Source: Oleispirillum naphthae (lineage in GTDB: Bacteria > Pseudomonadota > Alphaproteobacteria > Rhodospirillales > Rhodospirillaceae). From it: DNA of 64,000 nucleotides. The DNA lies in the NCBI GenBank assembly GCA_027864655.1, contig JAQAZG010000013.1, forward strand, positions 62,001 through 126,000, written 5' to 3'. Below, piece after piece: positions 1-9,178 of this stretch. Each line of letters opens with the position of its first letter. Position 1 is the stretch's first letter. The notes beneath the pieces are model-generated. The model saw only the letters and a list, made by a program, of their open reading frames with translations. It was not told the origin of the DNA and did no database searches. The translations under genes were made by a program, and so were the position numbers.

Positions 1-355
1 CGGGGCGGGGCGCGCCGTCCTCGGCGCGGTCGTGGCCGATCAGCACCACGCCGTGGTCCTTGATCCGCGCGATGCCGCCCGCGACCAGCGGGTCGTCGCC
101 CTCGGCGCGGTCGCCCGCAAGCTCGATCAAGCCGCGGCCGAGCACGCGGATCACCTCGCGCGCGCCGGGGCGCTCCGGGTGGCGCGCCACCTGCACCGTC
201 TGCCACGGGGTGAGGCGGCCGTAGAGGGCGTCGAGCTGGCGGTCGATGCGGGCCTTGAGCCGCGCCTCTTCCTCGCCGCCGCCGCCGCCGTGGCGCAGCT
301 CGGCGAGTTCGGCTTCCAGGGCGGCGACGGAGTCCTCGAAGTCGAGAAACAGCAT
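1..355 (-). CDS. accA: Acetyl-CoA carboxylase carboxyltransferase subunit alpha, N-terminal part (cut by window edge)
   Basis: Only the first ~118 residues lie in the window; the gene runs off the left edge. The protein starts MLFLDFEDSVAALEAELAEL and carries the AccA N-terminal signature LTPWQTVQVARHPERP, followed by an ELAGDRAEGDDPLVAGG segment that matches the family's ELHGDRAFGDDPAIVGG. AccA with AccD forms the carboxyltransferase that moves CO2 from biotin to acetyl-CoA, the first step of fatty acid synthesis in the cytoplasm. The ATG is preceded by GAGGAAGG, which overlaps the end of the upstream Nudix gene 8 bp away, so the two are probably co-transcribed leftwards. The catalytic C-terminal region cannot be judged from this window. 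Confidence 0.93.
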   Translation of the reverse strand, partial: MLFLDFEDSVAALEAELAELRHGGGGGEEEARLKARIDRQLDALYGRLTPWQTVQVARHPERPGAREVIRVLGRGLIELAGDRAEGDDPLVAGGIARIKDHGVVLIGHDRAEDGAPRP

Positions 356-363
356 GCCCTTCC

Positions 364-1254
364 TCAAGGTTCCAGCGGTTCGGAATCGGGAAACGGCCGG
401 CGCAGGTTGCTGGCGATCGCGGTGTATTCCGGCGCGTTCTCCGGCGTCAGCACGCCGTGGCGCAGGCAGAAGTCGAGAATCACCAGGGGCACGTTGAACT
501 TGAAGTCGTCGGTGCGGGCGAGCGTTTCGAGCACGCGCGCCACCGGCCACAGTTCGAAGGCCTCGCACTCGTCGTCGCCGGGGGTGGGGACCACGTCGCC
601 GGGCATTTCCAGGTCGTAGCAGAAGAGGGTGTCGGGCTTCAGCCCCTCGGGGGTGGAGAAGCAGTAGCGCACCAGCCCCACCGGCGATGCGCGTTCCGCC
701 AGCGCGCGCGGCAGAGAGGCCTCTTCCGCGCATTCCTTGATCAGGTTCTCCTTGAGGGTGAGGCGCGCCGGCTGGCCGCCCGCCACCATGTTGTCGAGCT
801 TGCCCGGGGCCACCGCCTTGTCGCGGGCGCGCCGCGCCACCCAGAGGTGGATGCCGTCGCCGCGCCGCACGAAGCCGTTCAAATGCACGCCGAAGGCGCG
901 CACCCCCATCGCCACCGAGGCGCTGCGGTCGATCGCGCAGGCCACCGGGGCGCCCCACTCGGTGGTCACCGGGTAGAGTTCGCCGCGCAGCGGCCGGATC
1001 TGCCCGGTGCGCGCCAGCGCCTTGGCCACCGCGGCGAGCGCCGCGGTGCGCGCCGCGGTGGTGCGGCAACTTTCGGCGAAGCGCCAGATCGCGCCGTCGC
1101 GCACGAAGTGGCGGTCGAGACTCGCCATGGCCTCCTGCGCCGCCGCACCGGGCCACGCGAGGCGCCGGTACTCCGCAACCAGAGGGCTCACCCGCGTCAG
1201 ATTGCGCACGTTGCAGGCCGAAACATGACGAAAAAGGCCGGGACCGAACAACAT
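364..1254 (-). CDS. Nudix hydrolase with DUF4743-type N-terminal domain
   Basis: A 296-residue protein. Residues ~1-125 look like the DUF4743 domain that precedes Nudix domains in Tnr3-like proteins. The C-terminal half carries a Nudix-like box (GGQPARLTLKENLIKECAEE) in which the usual REUxEExGU reads KECAEEASL, with Lys for Arg and Ser for Gly. Such enzymes hydrolyse nucleoside-diphosphate-linked compounds; eukaryotic relatives act on oxidised thiamine diphosphate or are fused to thiamine pyrophosphokinase, but the substrate here is unknown. The ATG follows AAGGAAGAG. It lies just upstream of accA on the same strand and shares a divergent intergenic region with the methylmalonyl-CoA mutase gene. 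The family call is solid; the function is open. Confidence 0.85.
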   Translation of the reverse strand: MLFGPGLFRHVSACNVRNLTRVSPLVAEYRRLAWPGAAAQEAMASLDRHFVRDGAIWRFAESCRTTAARTAALAAVAKALARTGQIRPLRGELYPVTTEWGAPVACAIDRSASVAMGVRAFGVHLNGFVRRGDGIHLWVARRARDKAVAPGKLDNMVAGGQPARLTLKENLIKECAEEASLPRALAERASPVGLVRYCFSTPEGLKPDTLFCYDLEMPGDVVPTPGDDECEAFELWPVARVLETLARTDDFKFNVPLVILDFCLRHGVLTPENAPEYTAIASNLRRPFPDSEPLEP

Positions 1255-1267
1255 CAGCCGTCTCTTC

Positions 1268-1282
1268 CTTTATGTAATAAAG
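1268..1282. promoter_or_regulatory. Short inverted repeat upstream of the Nudix gene
   Basis: CTTTAT-GTA-ATAAAG is a 6-bp-arm inverted repeat lying directly before the AAGGAAGAG ribosome-binding site of the Nudix gene. It sits in an AT-rich island inside GC-rich DNA, which fits a promoter or operator. No regulator can be named. Confidence 0.3.
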
Positions 1283-1378
1283 GCACTTCCCGCATCGCGC
1301 CGGAACGCCCGCGGAGAGGCAGTGTGACGCGCCCGGAAGCGGTTGTGAAGAGCCGCCGCAAAAAAGCCGCGGGTTCCG

Positions 1379-1406
1379 TAGACAGCCTCGGCTTTTCGGG
1401 TATAAT
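1379..1406 (+). promoter_or_regulatory. Sigma-70-type promoter for methylmalonyl-CoA mutase
   Basis: TAGACA (1379-1384) and a perfect TATAAT (1401-1406) are separated by 16 bp. The pair lies about 70 bp before the mutase start codon, in the divergent gap between the Nudix and mutase genes. It is the best consensus-like promoter in the window. Confidence 0.65.
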
Positions 1407-1478
1407 GCCGCCGCTTGCGAACGACCGATAAGCCGGAAAACCGGCGGGACGTTCGACCTTCAATAGGGGAAATTCACA

Positions 1479-3635
1479 ATGGCCGTTAAATTCGAACAGT
1501 CCCGGGCTGCCTGGGAACAAGCCGTCACGAAAGACCTGAAGGGCAAGACCTGGGAGTCCCTGGTCCGCGATACGCCCGAAGGCATCAAGATCAAGCCGCT
1601 CTACACCGCCGAAGACCTGGAAGGTCTGGAACACCTCAACACCTTCCCGGGCATGCCGCCGTTCACCCGCGGCCCGCGCGCGTCCATGTACACCGGGCGT
1701 CCGTGGACGATCCGCCAGTACGCCGGTTTCTCCACCGCCGAGGAATCCAACAAGTTCTACCGCGCGAACCTGGCCGCCGGTCAGCAGGGCGTGTCGGTGG
1801 CCTTCGACCTGGCCACCCACCGCGGCTATGACTCCGATCACCCGCGTGTGGTCGGCGACGTCGGCAAGGCCGGCGTGGCGATCGATTCCATCGAAGACAT
1901 GAAGATTCTCTTCGATGGCATTCCGCTCGACAAGATGTCCGTCTCGATGACGATGAACGGCGCGGTGATCCCGATTCTCGCGGGTTACATCGTGGCCGGC
2001 GAAGAGCAGGGCGTCGATAAGAAGGTGATGGCCGGTACGATCCAGAACGACATCCTCAAGGAGTTCATGGTTCGTAACACCTACATCTACCCGCCGGCTC
2101 CGTCGATGCGGATCATCTCCGACATCATCGCCTACACCTCGGCGAACATGCCGAAGTTCAACTCCATCTCGATCTCCGGCTACCACATCCAGGAAGCCGG
2201 CGCGACTGCGGTGCAGGAACTCGCCTTCACCCTGGCCGATGGCCTGGAGTATGCCAAGGCTGCCGTCGCCACCGGTCTGCCGGTCGATGCGTTCGCGCCG
2301 CGTCTGTCGTTCTTCTTCGGCATCGGCATGAACTTCTTCATGGAGATCGCCAAGCTGCGCGCCGCCCGCTTCCTGTGGGCGCAACTGATGAGCCAGTTCA
2401 ATCCCCAGAAGGCGGATTCGCTCGCTCTGCGCACCCACTGCCAGACCTCCGGTTGGTCGCTGGCGGAAAAGGACCCGTACAACAACGTCATCCGCACCAC
2501 CCTGGAATGCCTGGCGGCGGTGCTCGGCGGTACGCAGTCCCTGCACACCAACGCGCTCGACGAAGCGATTGCGCTGCCGACCCCGTTCTCGGCCCGCATC
2601 GCCCGCAACACCCAGATCGTCGTCCAGGAGGAGAGCCGCGTCTGCCAGACCGTCGATCCGATGGCCGGCTCCTACTACGTCGAAGCCCTCACCGGCTCCC
2701 TGATCGCCGAAGCCCAGAAGCTGATGGACGAGATCGCGGAACTGGGCGGCATGGCCAAGGCCATCGAGTCCGGCATGCCGAAGCTGAAGATCGAGGAGGC
2801 CGCGGCTCGCCGTCAGGCCGCCATCGACCGCGGCACCGAAGTCATCGTCGGCGTGAACAAGTACAAGCAGAAGGAAGAGGCGCCGATCGACATCCTCGAA
2901 GTCGATAACACGGCGGTTCGTGAATCGCAGGTTGCGCGCCTCAAGCAGATCCGCGCCACCCGCGACGAGAAGGCCTGCCAGGCGGCTCTCGACGCGATCA
3001 CCAAGGCGACCGAGAGCGGCGAGGGCAACCTCCTCGACCTGGCCGTCACGGCGACCCGCGCCCGCGCCACCGTCGGCGAAATCTCCACCGCCATCGAGAA
3101 GGTGGTCGGCCGCTACAACGCCCAGATCCGCACGGTCTCCGGCGTGTACGGCGCGGCCTTCGAAGGCGATGCCGAGTTCGACGCCCTGAAGAAGGACATC
3201 GACGTCTTCGCCGAGAAGGAAGGCCGTCGCCCGCGTATGCTGGTCGCCAAGATCGGCCAGGACGGTCACGACCGCGGCCAGAAGGTGGTGGCTTCGGCCT
3301 TCGCCGACCTGGGCTTCGACGTCGATGTCGGGCCGCTGTTCCAGACCCCGGAAGAGGCCGCGAAGATGGCCGTCGAGAACGACGTGCACGTCGTCGGCTT
3401 CTCCTCGCTCGCTGCCGGTCACAAGACCCTGGCTCCGGCTCTCATCAACGAGATGAAGAAGCTCGGCGTCAAGGATCCGGTGGTGTTCGTGGGCGGCGTG
3501 ATTCCGCACCAGGACTACGACTTCCTGTTCAAGGCGGGCGTCAAGGCCGTGTTCGGCCCCGGCACCCACCTGCCGACCTGCGCCCGCAAGGTGCTGGACA
3601 TCCTGAACGGCGCTCCGGCCGTCGCTGCCGAGTAA
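1479..3635 (+). CDS. scpA: Methylmalonyl-CoA mutase, single-chain B12-dependent
   Basis: This 718-residue protein interconverts succinyl-CoA and (R)-methylmalonyl-CoA using adenosylcobalamin, in propionate or succinate metabolism. Residues ~1-540 form the substrate-binding barrel (for example [20 protein letters not shown] and FSFFFGIG-like segments). The C-terminal cobalamin domain has the base-off motif DGHDRG with D595, H597 and G600, the His being the lower axial ligand. Length and domain order fit the catalytic chain, and no separate small subunit is nearby, so a homodimer is likely. GGGGAA precedes the ATG at 1479. A UUCG-loop terminator follows. Its chaperone meaB lies 1.4 kb downstream and cobS/cobT lie 4-6 kb away. 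Confidence 0.97.
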   Translation: MAVKFEQSRAAWEQAVTKDLKGKTWESLVRDTPEGIKIKPLYTAEDLEGLEHLNTFPGMPPFTRGPRASMYTGRPWTIRQYAGFSTAEESNKFYRANLAAGQQGVSVAFDLATHRGYDSDHPRVVGDVGKAGVAIDSIEDMKILFDGIPLDKMSVSMTMNGAVIPILAGYIVAGEEQGVDKKVMAGTIQNDILKEFMVRNTYIYPPAPSMRIISDIIAYTSANMPKFNSISISGYHIQEAGATAVQELAFTLADGLEYAKAAVATGLPVDAFAPRLSFFFGIGMNFFMEIAKLRAARFLWAQLMSQFNPQKADSLALRTHCQTSGWSLAEKDPYNNVIRTTLECLAAVLGGTQSLHTNALDEAIALPTPFSARIARNTQIVVQEESRVCQTVDPMAGSYYVEALTGSLIAEAQKLMDEIAELGGMAKAIESGMPKLKIEEAAARRQAAIDRGTEVIVGVNKYKQKEEAPIDILEVDNTAVRESQVARLKQIRATRDEKACQAALDAITKATESGEGNLLDLAVTATRARATVGEISTAIEKVVGRYNAQIRTVSGVYGAAFEGDAEFDALKKDIDVFAEKEGRRPRMLVAKIGQDGHDRGQKVVASAFADLGFDVDVGPLFQTPEEAAKMAVENDVHVVGFSSLAAGHKTLAPALINEMKKLGVKDPVVFVGGVIPHQDYDFLFKAGVKAVFGPGTHLPTCARKVLDILNGAPAVAAE

Positions 3636-3662
3636 TCGGTTCCGGCAACGGAGTGGTAATGA

Positions 3663-3690
3663 GCACCGGGCTTCGGCCCGGTGCTTTTTT
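3663..3690 (+). terminator. Rho-independent terminator after methylmalonyl-CoA mutase
   Basis: A perfect 9-bp stem GCACCGGGC / GCCCGGTGC with a TTCG tetraloop is followed by six T residues. It begins 28 bp after the mutase stop codon. Confidence 0.92.
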
Positions 3691-3766
3691 GCGCGGAGGT
3701 GACCCCCGTCACTGCGCCGCCGTGCGGCAGATGCGATTCTCTCGCAAATTCCGGCACGGAGGCGCC

Positions 3767-4495
3767 ATGGGACGCATTCTCGGCGAAATCGCGGTTCTGG
3801 TCCTGGCCGTACTGCTGTCCATTGCAGTGCTCGGACCCGCGGCACGCGTCGTCATCGCCGGGTTGCACCCCTCACCGCTCGACACCGCCTTCCTGGTTCT
3901 CGGCATGGTCTACGGCATGGTCGCGCCGATCGGCTATTTCCTCGTCGAGACCGCCCTGCGCCGCGCCTTCGTTCTCTTCGCCGCCGCCGCCGCCGCTTGT
4001 GCGTTCGCCGCCGCCTCCTTCCTCTTCGAGACCCACCGTCCGGCCGCCGCGTTCGCGGTGCTTGCCGCGCTTCTCTGCGCCGGGATGGCCGCAGGGTTGA
4101 TCGGCGCCGCGGTGCGCCGCCGCCGCGCCGAGGCGATCGCCGCGGTGGAGGCCGGAACCGTGGCGGTGATCGTCGAGGCAGCGCGCGCCGGGAGCCACGG
4201 CAGCGCGGAGATGCGCCAGGCGGCGCTGCTCGCCGAGCGCCTTGCGCTCGCCGCCGCCTGGATGGCGGCGCGCGAGGCCGAGAGCGGCCCCGGCGTGGCG
4301 CCGCGCATCGACGCGGCGCTGGCGCTGCTGCAGGCCGACCTCGCGGTCAACACGGTGATCGCCGCCGCACCCTTCGCCGCCCGCCTGATCGGCGAGATGC
4401 GCGCCCGGTTGCGTCCCACCGCGCGCGCCGCCATTTCCCGCACCCGCCACGGCGCGTCCCTGGGCTTCTCCGAACCGCTGCGCCAGGCCCCTTGA
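3767..4495 (+). CDS. Uncharacterised membrane protein
   Basis: I do not recognise this 242-residue protein. The ATG at 3767 is preferred over an upstream in-frame ATG because CGGAGG lies just before it and the hydrophobic N-terminus starts there. Four hydrophobic segments are visible at roughly residues 5-27, 36-57, 64-86 and 92-115. They are followed by an RRRR stop-transfer cluster and a soluble Ala-rich helical tail of ~120 residues. It sits between the mutase terminator and the meaB group. An upper membrane sensor or scaffold is possible, but nothing in the sequence fixes a role. Confidence 0.7.
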   Translation: MGRILGEIAVLVLAVLLSIAVLGPAARVVIAGLHPSPLDTAFLVLGMVYGMVAPIGYFLVETALRRAFVLFAAAAAACAFAAASFLFETHRPAAAFAVLAALLCAGMAAGLIGAAVRRRRAEAIAAVEAGTVAVIVEAARAGSHGSAEMRQAALLAERLALAAAWMAAREAESGPGVAPRIDAALALLQADLAVNTVIAAAPFAARLIGEMRARLRPTARAAISRTRHGASLGFSEPLRQAP

Positions 4496-4530
4496 CCCCG
4501 CGAAATCCCGCCGGAATCCTAGGAAAACTC

Positions 4531-4558
4531 TTGGACCCGCTTCCGAACGTGCTACACT
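4531..4558 (+). promoter_or_regulatory. Candidate sigma-70 promoter for the 141-residue ORF and meaB
   Basis: TTGGAC (4531-4536) and TACACT (4553-4558) are spaced by 16 bp, 20 bp before the start codon at 4579. Matching is good but not perfect. Confidence 0.5.
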
Positions 4559-4578
4559 CGCGCGGCCGTTAGGAGCGC

Positions 4579-5004
4579 ATGACGTCGGCTGCGGATATGA
4601 GTTGGTTCTGGAACGGCTTGCTTCGATTGTTCATGTCGAGGGAGGCGTGCGAGAAAATGGACGCCTATCACGCGGCGCAGCGGCGACAGCCGCGCGGGGA
4701 AGCGCTGCGAACCGTCTCGCCTGAACCTGCGCCGCCCGGACCGCAGTCCGATAAGGACTTGGTCGAGGCGGTGGACGCCGCGGTGACGCGCATCGCTTTG
4801 GCGGAGGGTCTCGACCGGACGGAAGGCCTCCCGCGCCAGCGGGAAGGCGCCTCGCCGCCCGTGGGGCGAGCCGAGTTGATTCGTCGAGCCATGGCTCTGC
4901 ACAAAGAAAAACAATCGGTTCTGGCCGAACTCGACGATCAGACGCGGCGCAAACTCGCCGCGGCGGCGATGCAGGCCTTCTTCAACGGGAAGTCCAAGAC
5001 ATAA
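4579..5004 (+). CDS. Uncharacterised protein preceding meaB
   Basis: A 141-residue soluble protein of unknown function. The N-terminus (WFWNGLLRLFMSREACEKMD) is amphipathic, and the middle is Pro/Gly-rich and probably disordered. The C-terminal ~50 residues (from RAELIRRAMALHKEKQS) form charged helix. TTAGGAG precedes the ATG, and a second in-frame ATG at 4597 is possible. It ends 13 bp before meaB and shares its probable promoter, so a link with the mutase/MeaB pair is conceivable but unproven. Confidence 0.65.
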   Translation: MTSAADMSWFWNGLLRLFMSREACEKMDAYHAAQRRQPRGEALRTVSPEPAPPGPQSDKDLVEAVDAAVTRIALAEGLDRTEGLPRQREGASPPVGRAELIRRAMALHKEKQSVLAELDDQTRRKLAAAAMQAFFNGKSKT

Positions 5005-5017
5005 GGGGGAAGTAACA

Positions 5018-6055
5018 GTGACGACGCTCAATACGACGCGGATGGTGACGCGGCCGTCGGGGCCGCAGTACGACGTCGAAGAACTCTACGAGGGCGTTCT
5101 GGCCGGGAATACCCGCGCGCTCGCGCGGTCGATCACCCTGATCGAATCGCAACGCCACGATCACCGGGAGGTCGCCGACCAGCTCCTCACCAAGCTGCTG
5201 CCGCATACCGGCAAGTCGCTGCGCATCGGCCTTTCGGGGGTGCCGGGCGCGGGCAAGTCCACCTTCACCGAGGCCTTCGGCACCTACGTGACCGAACAGG
5301 ACCACCGCATCGCGGTGCTCGCCATCGACCCTTCGAGCCCCAAGACCAAGGGCTCGATCCTCGGCGACAAGACCCGCATGGAACACCTCGCCACCAACCC
5401 CAACGCCTATATCCGCCCCACGCCCTCGGGCTGCACGCTCGGCGGCGTGGCGCGTCGCACCCGCGAGGCCATGCTGGTCTGCGAGGCGGCGGGCTACGAC
5501 ATCATCCTGGTGGAGACCGTGGGCGTCGGCCAATCGGAAATCGCCGTGGCGCAGATGACCGACGTGTTCGTCCTGGTTCTGGTGCCGGGCGGCGGCGACG
5601 AGTTGCAGGGCATCAAGAAGGGTATCGTGGAGCTTGCCGACGTGCTCGTCGTCAACAAGTGCGACGGCGACCTGGAACGTGCCGGCGACCGCGCCAAGGG
5701 CGCCTACCAGAACGCCCTGCAACTGCTCTATCCGTCCAATTCCAAATGGATTCCGCCGGTGATGAAGGTCTCCTCGCTGGAATCCCGCGGGATTGACGAA
5801 GTCTGGGAAACCTTGGAGGATTTCAAGGGCGTGATGCTGGAGGCCGGTCTCTTCGACAAGCGCCGCATGGCGCAGGCCCGCGACTGGATGTGGTCGGAAG
5901 TCGGCGACAACCTGATGGAGGCGCTGCGCGCCCACCCGGCGGTCAACGCGATGATCGGCGATCTGGAAGGCGAAGTGGCGCATTCGCGGGCGACGCCTTC
6001 GGCGGCCGCCAAGGCGATGATGGAGGCCTTCGTCAAGGGCAGCTACCGGCCCTGA
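5018..6055 (+). CDS. meaB: Methylmalonyl-CoA mutase-associated GTPase MeaB (ArgK family)
   Basis: A 345-residue G3E-family P-loop GTPase. MeaB binds methylmalonyl-CoA mutase, gates loading of adenosylcobalamin and protects the enzyme from inactivation. The Walker A segment GVPGAGKST lies at residues 74-82, with the conserved family sequences AIDPSSPKTKGSILGDKTRM (switch region), ETVGVGQSE and the guanine-specificity motif NKCDGD. The start is GTG with AGGGGGAAG upstream. The mutase gene is 1.4 kb upstream on the same strand, which supports the assignment over the historical name ArgK. Confidence 0.95.
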   Translation: MTTLNTTRMVTRPSGPQYDVEELYEGVLAGNTRALARSITLIESQRHDHREVADQLLTKLLPHTGKSLRIGLSGVPGAGKSTFTEAFGTYVTEQDHRIAVLAIDPSSPKTKGSILGDKTRMEHLATNPNAYIRPTPSGCTLGGVARRTREAMLVCEAAGYDIILVETVGVGQSEIAVAQMTDVFVLVLVPGGGDELQGIKKGIVELADVLVVNKCDGDLERAGDRAKGAYQNALQLLYPSNSKWIPPVMKVSSLESRGIDEVWETLEDFKGVMLEAGLFDKRRMAQARDWMWSEVGDNLMEALRAHPAVNAMIGDLEGEVAHSRATPSAAAKAMMEAFVKGSYRP

Positions 6056-6082
6056 ATCCGGGCCGGCGGAGGAAAGACCAGG

Positions 6083-6691
6083 ATGGGAAAGACCCCGACC
6101 AAGACCGAAGTGGACATGCTCAAGTACGAACTGCTGGGCCTGTTCGAACACATCCAGAAAATCCGCCGCGAGATCGCGGCGATCCGTCGGCCGGGCGATT
6201 CCGAGGACCGCTTCGAACAGATGAGCGACGAACTCGACGCCATCGTCGAACATACCGAGGCGGCCACCAACACCATCATGGAGAACGTCGAGGCGATCTC
6301 CGATCTCGTCGCGGAGGCCCGTGAAAAGGCTCGGAATCCCGAGGTCTCCGCGGCGCTCGCCAAGGTGGACGAACACGCGGGCGAAATCTTCACCGCCTGC
6401 TCGTTCCAGGACATCACCGGCCAGCGCATCACCAAGGTGGTGCGCTCGCTGAAATTCGTCGAGGAACGGGTCAACTCCCTCATCGGCATGTGGGGCCGCG
6501 ATGCGCTCGCCGCGCTCAAGGGCGAGGACGCCAAACCGGCGGACGCCGATGCGGCGCTGCTCAACGGGCCGCAACTGGCGGGCCAGGGCGTCTCCCAGGA
6601 CGATGTGGACCGCCTGTTCGGCGGCGGCGGCGATGCCGCCGCGCCCTCCGGCTCGGCGTCGCAAAGCGACATCGACAAGCTCTTCGGCTGA
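6083..6691 (+). CDS. cheZ: Chemotaxis protein phosphatase CheZ
   Basis: A 202-residue, largely helical protein. The segment FQDITGQRITKVVRSLKFVE is the CheZ active-site helix; D110 and Q114 have the spacing of E. coli CheZ D143/Q147, which position the water that dephosphorylates CheY-P. After a Gly/Ala-rich linker the C-terminus carries two near-identical peptides, SQDDVDRLFG (171-180) and SQSDIDKLFG (193-202). These resemble CheY-binding tails of CheZ and the FliM N-terminus. No other chemotaxis gene is in the window. It follows meaB by 27 bp, so the transcript may be shared. CheZ is less widespread in alphaproteobacteria than phosphate-sink CheY systems. Confidence 0.88.
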   Translation: MGKTPTKTEVDMLKYELLGLFEHIQKIRREIAAIRRPGDSEDRFEQMSDELDAIVEHTEAATNTIMENVEAISDLVAEAREKARNPEVSAALAKVDEHAGEIFTACSFQDITGQRITKVVRSLKFVEERVNSLIGMWGRDALAALKGEDAKPADADAALLNGPQLAGQGVSQDDVDRLFGGGGDAAAPSGSASQSDIDKLFG

Positions 6692-6704
6692 GCGCGGTTT
6701 TTGC

Positions 6705-6733
6705 TTGACGCACAAGGGTCCGCCTTGTAGAAC
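6705..6733 (+). promoter_or_regulatory. Sigma-70-type promoter for rpmB
   Basis: TTGACG (6705-6710) and TAGAAC (6728-6733) are spaced by 17 bp, about 43 bp before the rpmB start. This fits the strong TTGAC-type promoters usual for ribosomal protein genes. Confidence 0.6.
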
Positions 6734-6776
6734 CACGCCTCTTGCAGGCGTTTTATGATTTCGGAAGGAATGTGTC

Positions 6777-7079
6777 ATGGCTCGTCGTTGCGCCATCACG
6801 GGTAAGGGTGTGCAGACCGGCAACAACGTCAGTCACGCCAATAACAGGACGCGCCGCCGCTTCCTGCCCAACCTCCAGGAAACCTCGCTGATCAGCGAAG
6901 GCCTGGGCGTGCCGGTGCGTCTGCGCCTCTCCACCAATGGCCTGCGCACGATCGAACACAACGGCGGTCTGGACGCCTTCCTGCTGTCCACCGCGGACGT
7001 GAAGCTGCCGGAAGAGGCGCTCAAGGTGAAGCGCCGCCTGAAGAAGGCCCTGGCCGCGAAGGCCGAAAAGGCCGCGTAA
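6777..7079 (+). CDS. rpmB: 50S ribosomal protein L28
   Basis: A 100-residue basic protein with the L28 signature [20 protein letters not shown] followed by [12 protein letters not shown]. It is a structural component of the large ribosomal subunit. GGAAGGAATG places a Shine-Dalgarno just before the ATG. It is monocistronic, with its own promoter and a strong terminator. Confidence 0.98.
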   Translation: MARRCAITGKGVQTGNNVSHANNRTRRRFLPNLQETSLISEGLGVPVRLRLSTNGLRTIEHNGGLDAFLLSTADVKLPEEALKVKRRLKKALAAKAEKAA

Positions 7080-7101
7080 GCAGGCCGCACGGCGAAGACG
7101 G

Positions 7102-7134
7102 AAACGGGCGCCCCTCGGGGCGCCCGTTTCGTTT
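7102..7134 (+). terminator. Rho-independent terminator after rpmB
   Basis: A perfect 13-bp stem AAACGGGCGCCCC / GGGGCGCCCGTTT with a 2-nt TC loop is followed by CGTTT. It lies 22 bp after the rpmB stop codon. Confidence 0.9.
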
Positions 7135-7138
7135 GTGC

Positions 7139-7302
7139 GGAGGGCCGGGCCAGGGGCGCTGCCCCTGGACCCCGCAAAGGGCCGGGAGGCCCTTGTGCCT
7201 TACGACCGTCACGCCGCGTGATGGCTCTATCGCGCTGCGCGTAAAAACCAAGGTTATGGGGGGTGTGGGGGGGCCGAGTCCCCCCCGCGACGTTTTGGTT
7301 GT
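7139..7302 (+). repeat. Dispersed intergenic repeat, copy A
   Basis: Copy in the 'plus' orientation, with core TCACGCCGCGTGATGGCT starting at 7209. Left hairpin CCAGGGGC-GCT-GCCCCTGG spans 7150-7168; right hairpin is GGGGGGG-CCGAGT-CCCCCCC. The right arm ends ACGTTTTGG and abuts the cobT stop codon. It lies between rpmB and cobT, which converge. Confidence 0.85.
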
Positions 7303-9174
7303 TCAGAACACCCGGCCCGCGCGGGTATTGGGGTCTTCGTCGAGGAAGAGGCCGGTGAGTTCCTTGAGCATGGTGCCCCCCAGTTCCTCCGCATCGACGA
7401 TGGTGACGGCGCGGCGGTAGTAGCGGGTGACGTCGTGGCCGATGCCGATGGCGGTGAGCTGCACCGGCGAGGTGGCCTCGACCCAGGCGATGACTTCGCG
7501 CAGGTGGCGCTCCAGGTAGACGCCGGTATTGGCGGAGAGCGTCGAGTCGTCCACCGGCGCGCCGTCGGAGATGACCATCAGGATGCGGCGGTGTTCGCTG
7601 CGCGCCATCAGGCGGTGGTGCGCCCAGAGCAGGGCCTCGCCGTCGATGTTCTCCTTGAGGATGCCTTCGCGCAGCATCAGGGCGAGGTTGCGTTTGGCGC
7701 GGCGGTAGGGGGTGTCCGCGCCCTTGTAGACGATATGGCGCAGGTCGTTGAGGCGGCCCGGGTTGGCGGGGCGGCCGTCCTTTTCCCATTGTTCGCGGGC
7801 CTTGCCGCCCTTCCACGCGCGGGTGGTGAAGCCGAGGATCTCCACCTTCACGCCGCAGCGTTCGAGAGTGCGGGCGAGGATGTCGGCGGAGAGCGCGGCG
7901 ACGGTGATCGGCCTGCCGCGCATCGAGCCGGAATTGTCGATGAGCAGCGTCACCACGGTGTCGCGGAAGTCGGTCTCGTGCTCGATCTTGAAGGAGAGGC
8001 TGTGCGTCGGCGCGGCGACGATGCGGGCGAGCCGCGAGGCGTCGAGGATGCCTTCCTCCTGGTCGAACTCCCAGGAGCGCAACTGGCGCGCCATCAGGCG
8101 GCGCTGCAGGCGGTTGGCGAGCCTGGCGATGACGCCCTGCAGCGGCAGCAGCTGGCGGTCGAGGAGCTGGCGCAGGCGGGCGAGTTCGACCTCGTCGCCG
8201 AGTTCGGCGGCGGGGATCTCTTCGTCGTAGGCGGTGGTGTAGGCGGCGTAGCCGCGGGCGGCGCCGGGCGGCGCGAAGGGGTCGTTGCGGCGCTGTTCCG
8301 ACGGCCCGCCGGGCTGATCGGCGCCGTCGGCGTCCATCATCAGGCTTTCGTCGTCGTCCATCACCAGGCTGCCCGAGGCGTCCGCCGCCTCCTGCGCTGC
8401 GGCGGAGGCGGAGTCCATTTCCGAGTCGCCCTTTTCGCCGCTGCCCTGCTGGGCGTCCGGCGGCGCGCCGTCGCCGTCCTCGGCTTCGGCGTCGGCATTG
8501 TCGTCCGGGGCGGGGTCGATTTCCGGCTCGATATCCATTTCCGCCAGCAATTGACGGGCGGCGCGGGCGAAGGCGGCCTGGTCGGTGAGGGTGGCGCGCA
8601 TCGCATCGAGGAGGCGGTCCATCTCCGGCTCGGCGGCGCTTTCCCACAGTTCGGCGATGTGGGCGGCGGGCGGCGGCACGTCGCCCCCAAGGAAACGGGC
8701 GAGCGCCGCGCAGTGCAGCGCCTCGGGCACCGGCACGTGGTCGGGCTTGAGCGCGGCGTGCAGACCCTGGGCGCGCAGGGTGCCGTCCAGCGCGGCGGCG
8801 AGGTTGTCGTGCACGCCCGCCAGCGCCAGCGCGCCGAGCGCCTTGGTGCGCGCGCTTTCCAGCGCGTCGAAGGCGCGGGCGGCGTCCGGCCCCAGGGGGG
8901 TGAAGCGGCCGTGAATGCGTTCGTTGTGGTAGCGCAGGGTCAAGGCCGCGGCGTCGGCGATGCCGCGCAGGCGCGGCACCAGGGCGGGGTCGAGGTGCCC
9001 GGCGGGCACCGGCAGCTGCACATGCTCGCCCGTCACCGCGGCGGCGTTGCCCGGCGAGAAGCCGACCTCCACCTCCGGACGCCCGGCGATGGCGCGCACG
9101 CAGCCCGCGGTGGCGCGCTTGAAGGTTTCGACGAGTTCCGCGTCGTCGGGCGGCAGCGCGGCGGCCGGGCTCAT
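7303..9174 (-). CDS. cobT: Aerobic cobaltochelatase subunit CobT
   Basis: A 623-residue subunit of the CobNST chelatase that inserts cobalt into hydrogenobyrinic acid a,c-diamide in aerobic B12 synthesis. Residues ~1-205 form the N-terminal CobT domain. A long acidic, low-complexity linker follows (~205-300, rich in D/E/A). The C-terminal von Willebrand A domain has the metal-dependent adhesion motif DNSGSMRG. This acidic linker plus VWA layout is diagnostic of CobT and of BchD/ChlD-like partners. It follows cobS by 4 bp. CobN is not in the window. It could serve the B12-dependent mutase encoded upstream. Confidence 0.95.
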   Translation of the reverse strand: MSPAAALPPDDAELVETFKRATAGCVRAIAGRPEVEVGFSPGNAAAVTGEHVQLPVPAGHLDPALVPRLRGIADAAALTLRYHNERIHGRFTPLGPDAARAFDALESARTKALGALALAGVHDNLAAALDGTLRAQGLHAALKPDHVPVPEALHCAALARFLGGDVPPPAAHIAELWESAAEPEMDRLLDAMRATLTDQAAFARAARQLLAEMDIEPEIDPAPDDNADAEAEDGDGAPPDAQQGSGEKGDSEMDSASAAAQEAADASGSLVMDDDESLMMDADGADQPGGPSEQRRNDPFAPPGAARGYAAYTTAYDEEIPAAELGDEVELARLRQLLDRQLLPLQGVIARLANRLQRRLMARQLRSWEFDQEEGILDASRLARIVAAPTHSLSFKIEHETDFRDTVVTLLIDNSGSMRGRPITVAALSADILARTLERCGVKVEILGFTTRAWKGGKAREQWEKDGRPANPGRLNDLRHIVYKGADTPYRRAKRNLALMLREGILKENIDGEALLWAHHRLMARSEHRRILMVISDGAPVDDSTLSANTGVYLERHLREVIAWVEATSPVQLTAIGIGHDVTRYYRRAVTIVDAEELGGTMLKELTGLFLDEDPNTRAGRVF

Positions 9175-9178
9175 GGCG

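Noticed and set aside
1255-1478. Cobalamin riboswitch upstream of the B12-dependent mutase
   Set aside because: The mutase leader is under 80 nt from the predicted promoter and lacks a B12-box-like sequence.
1254-3845. 863-codon minus-strand open frame opposite methylmalonyl-CoA mutase
   Set aside because: Antisense shadow; the plus strand encodes an unmistakable mutase with promoter and terminator.
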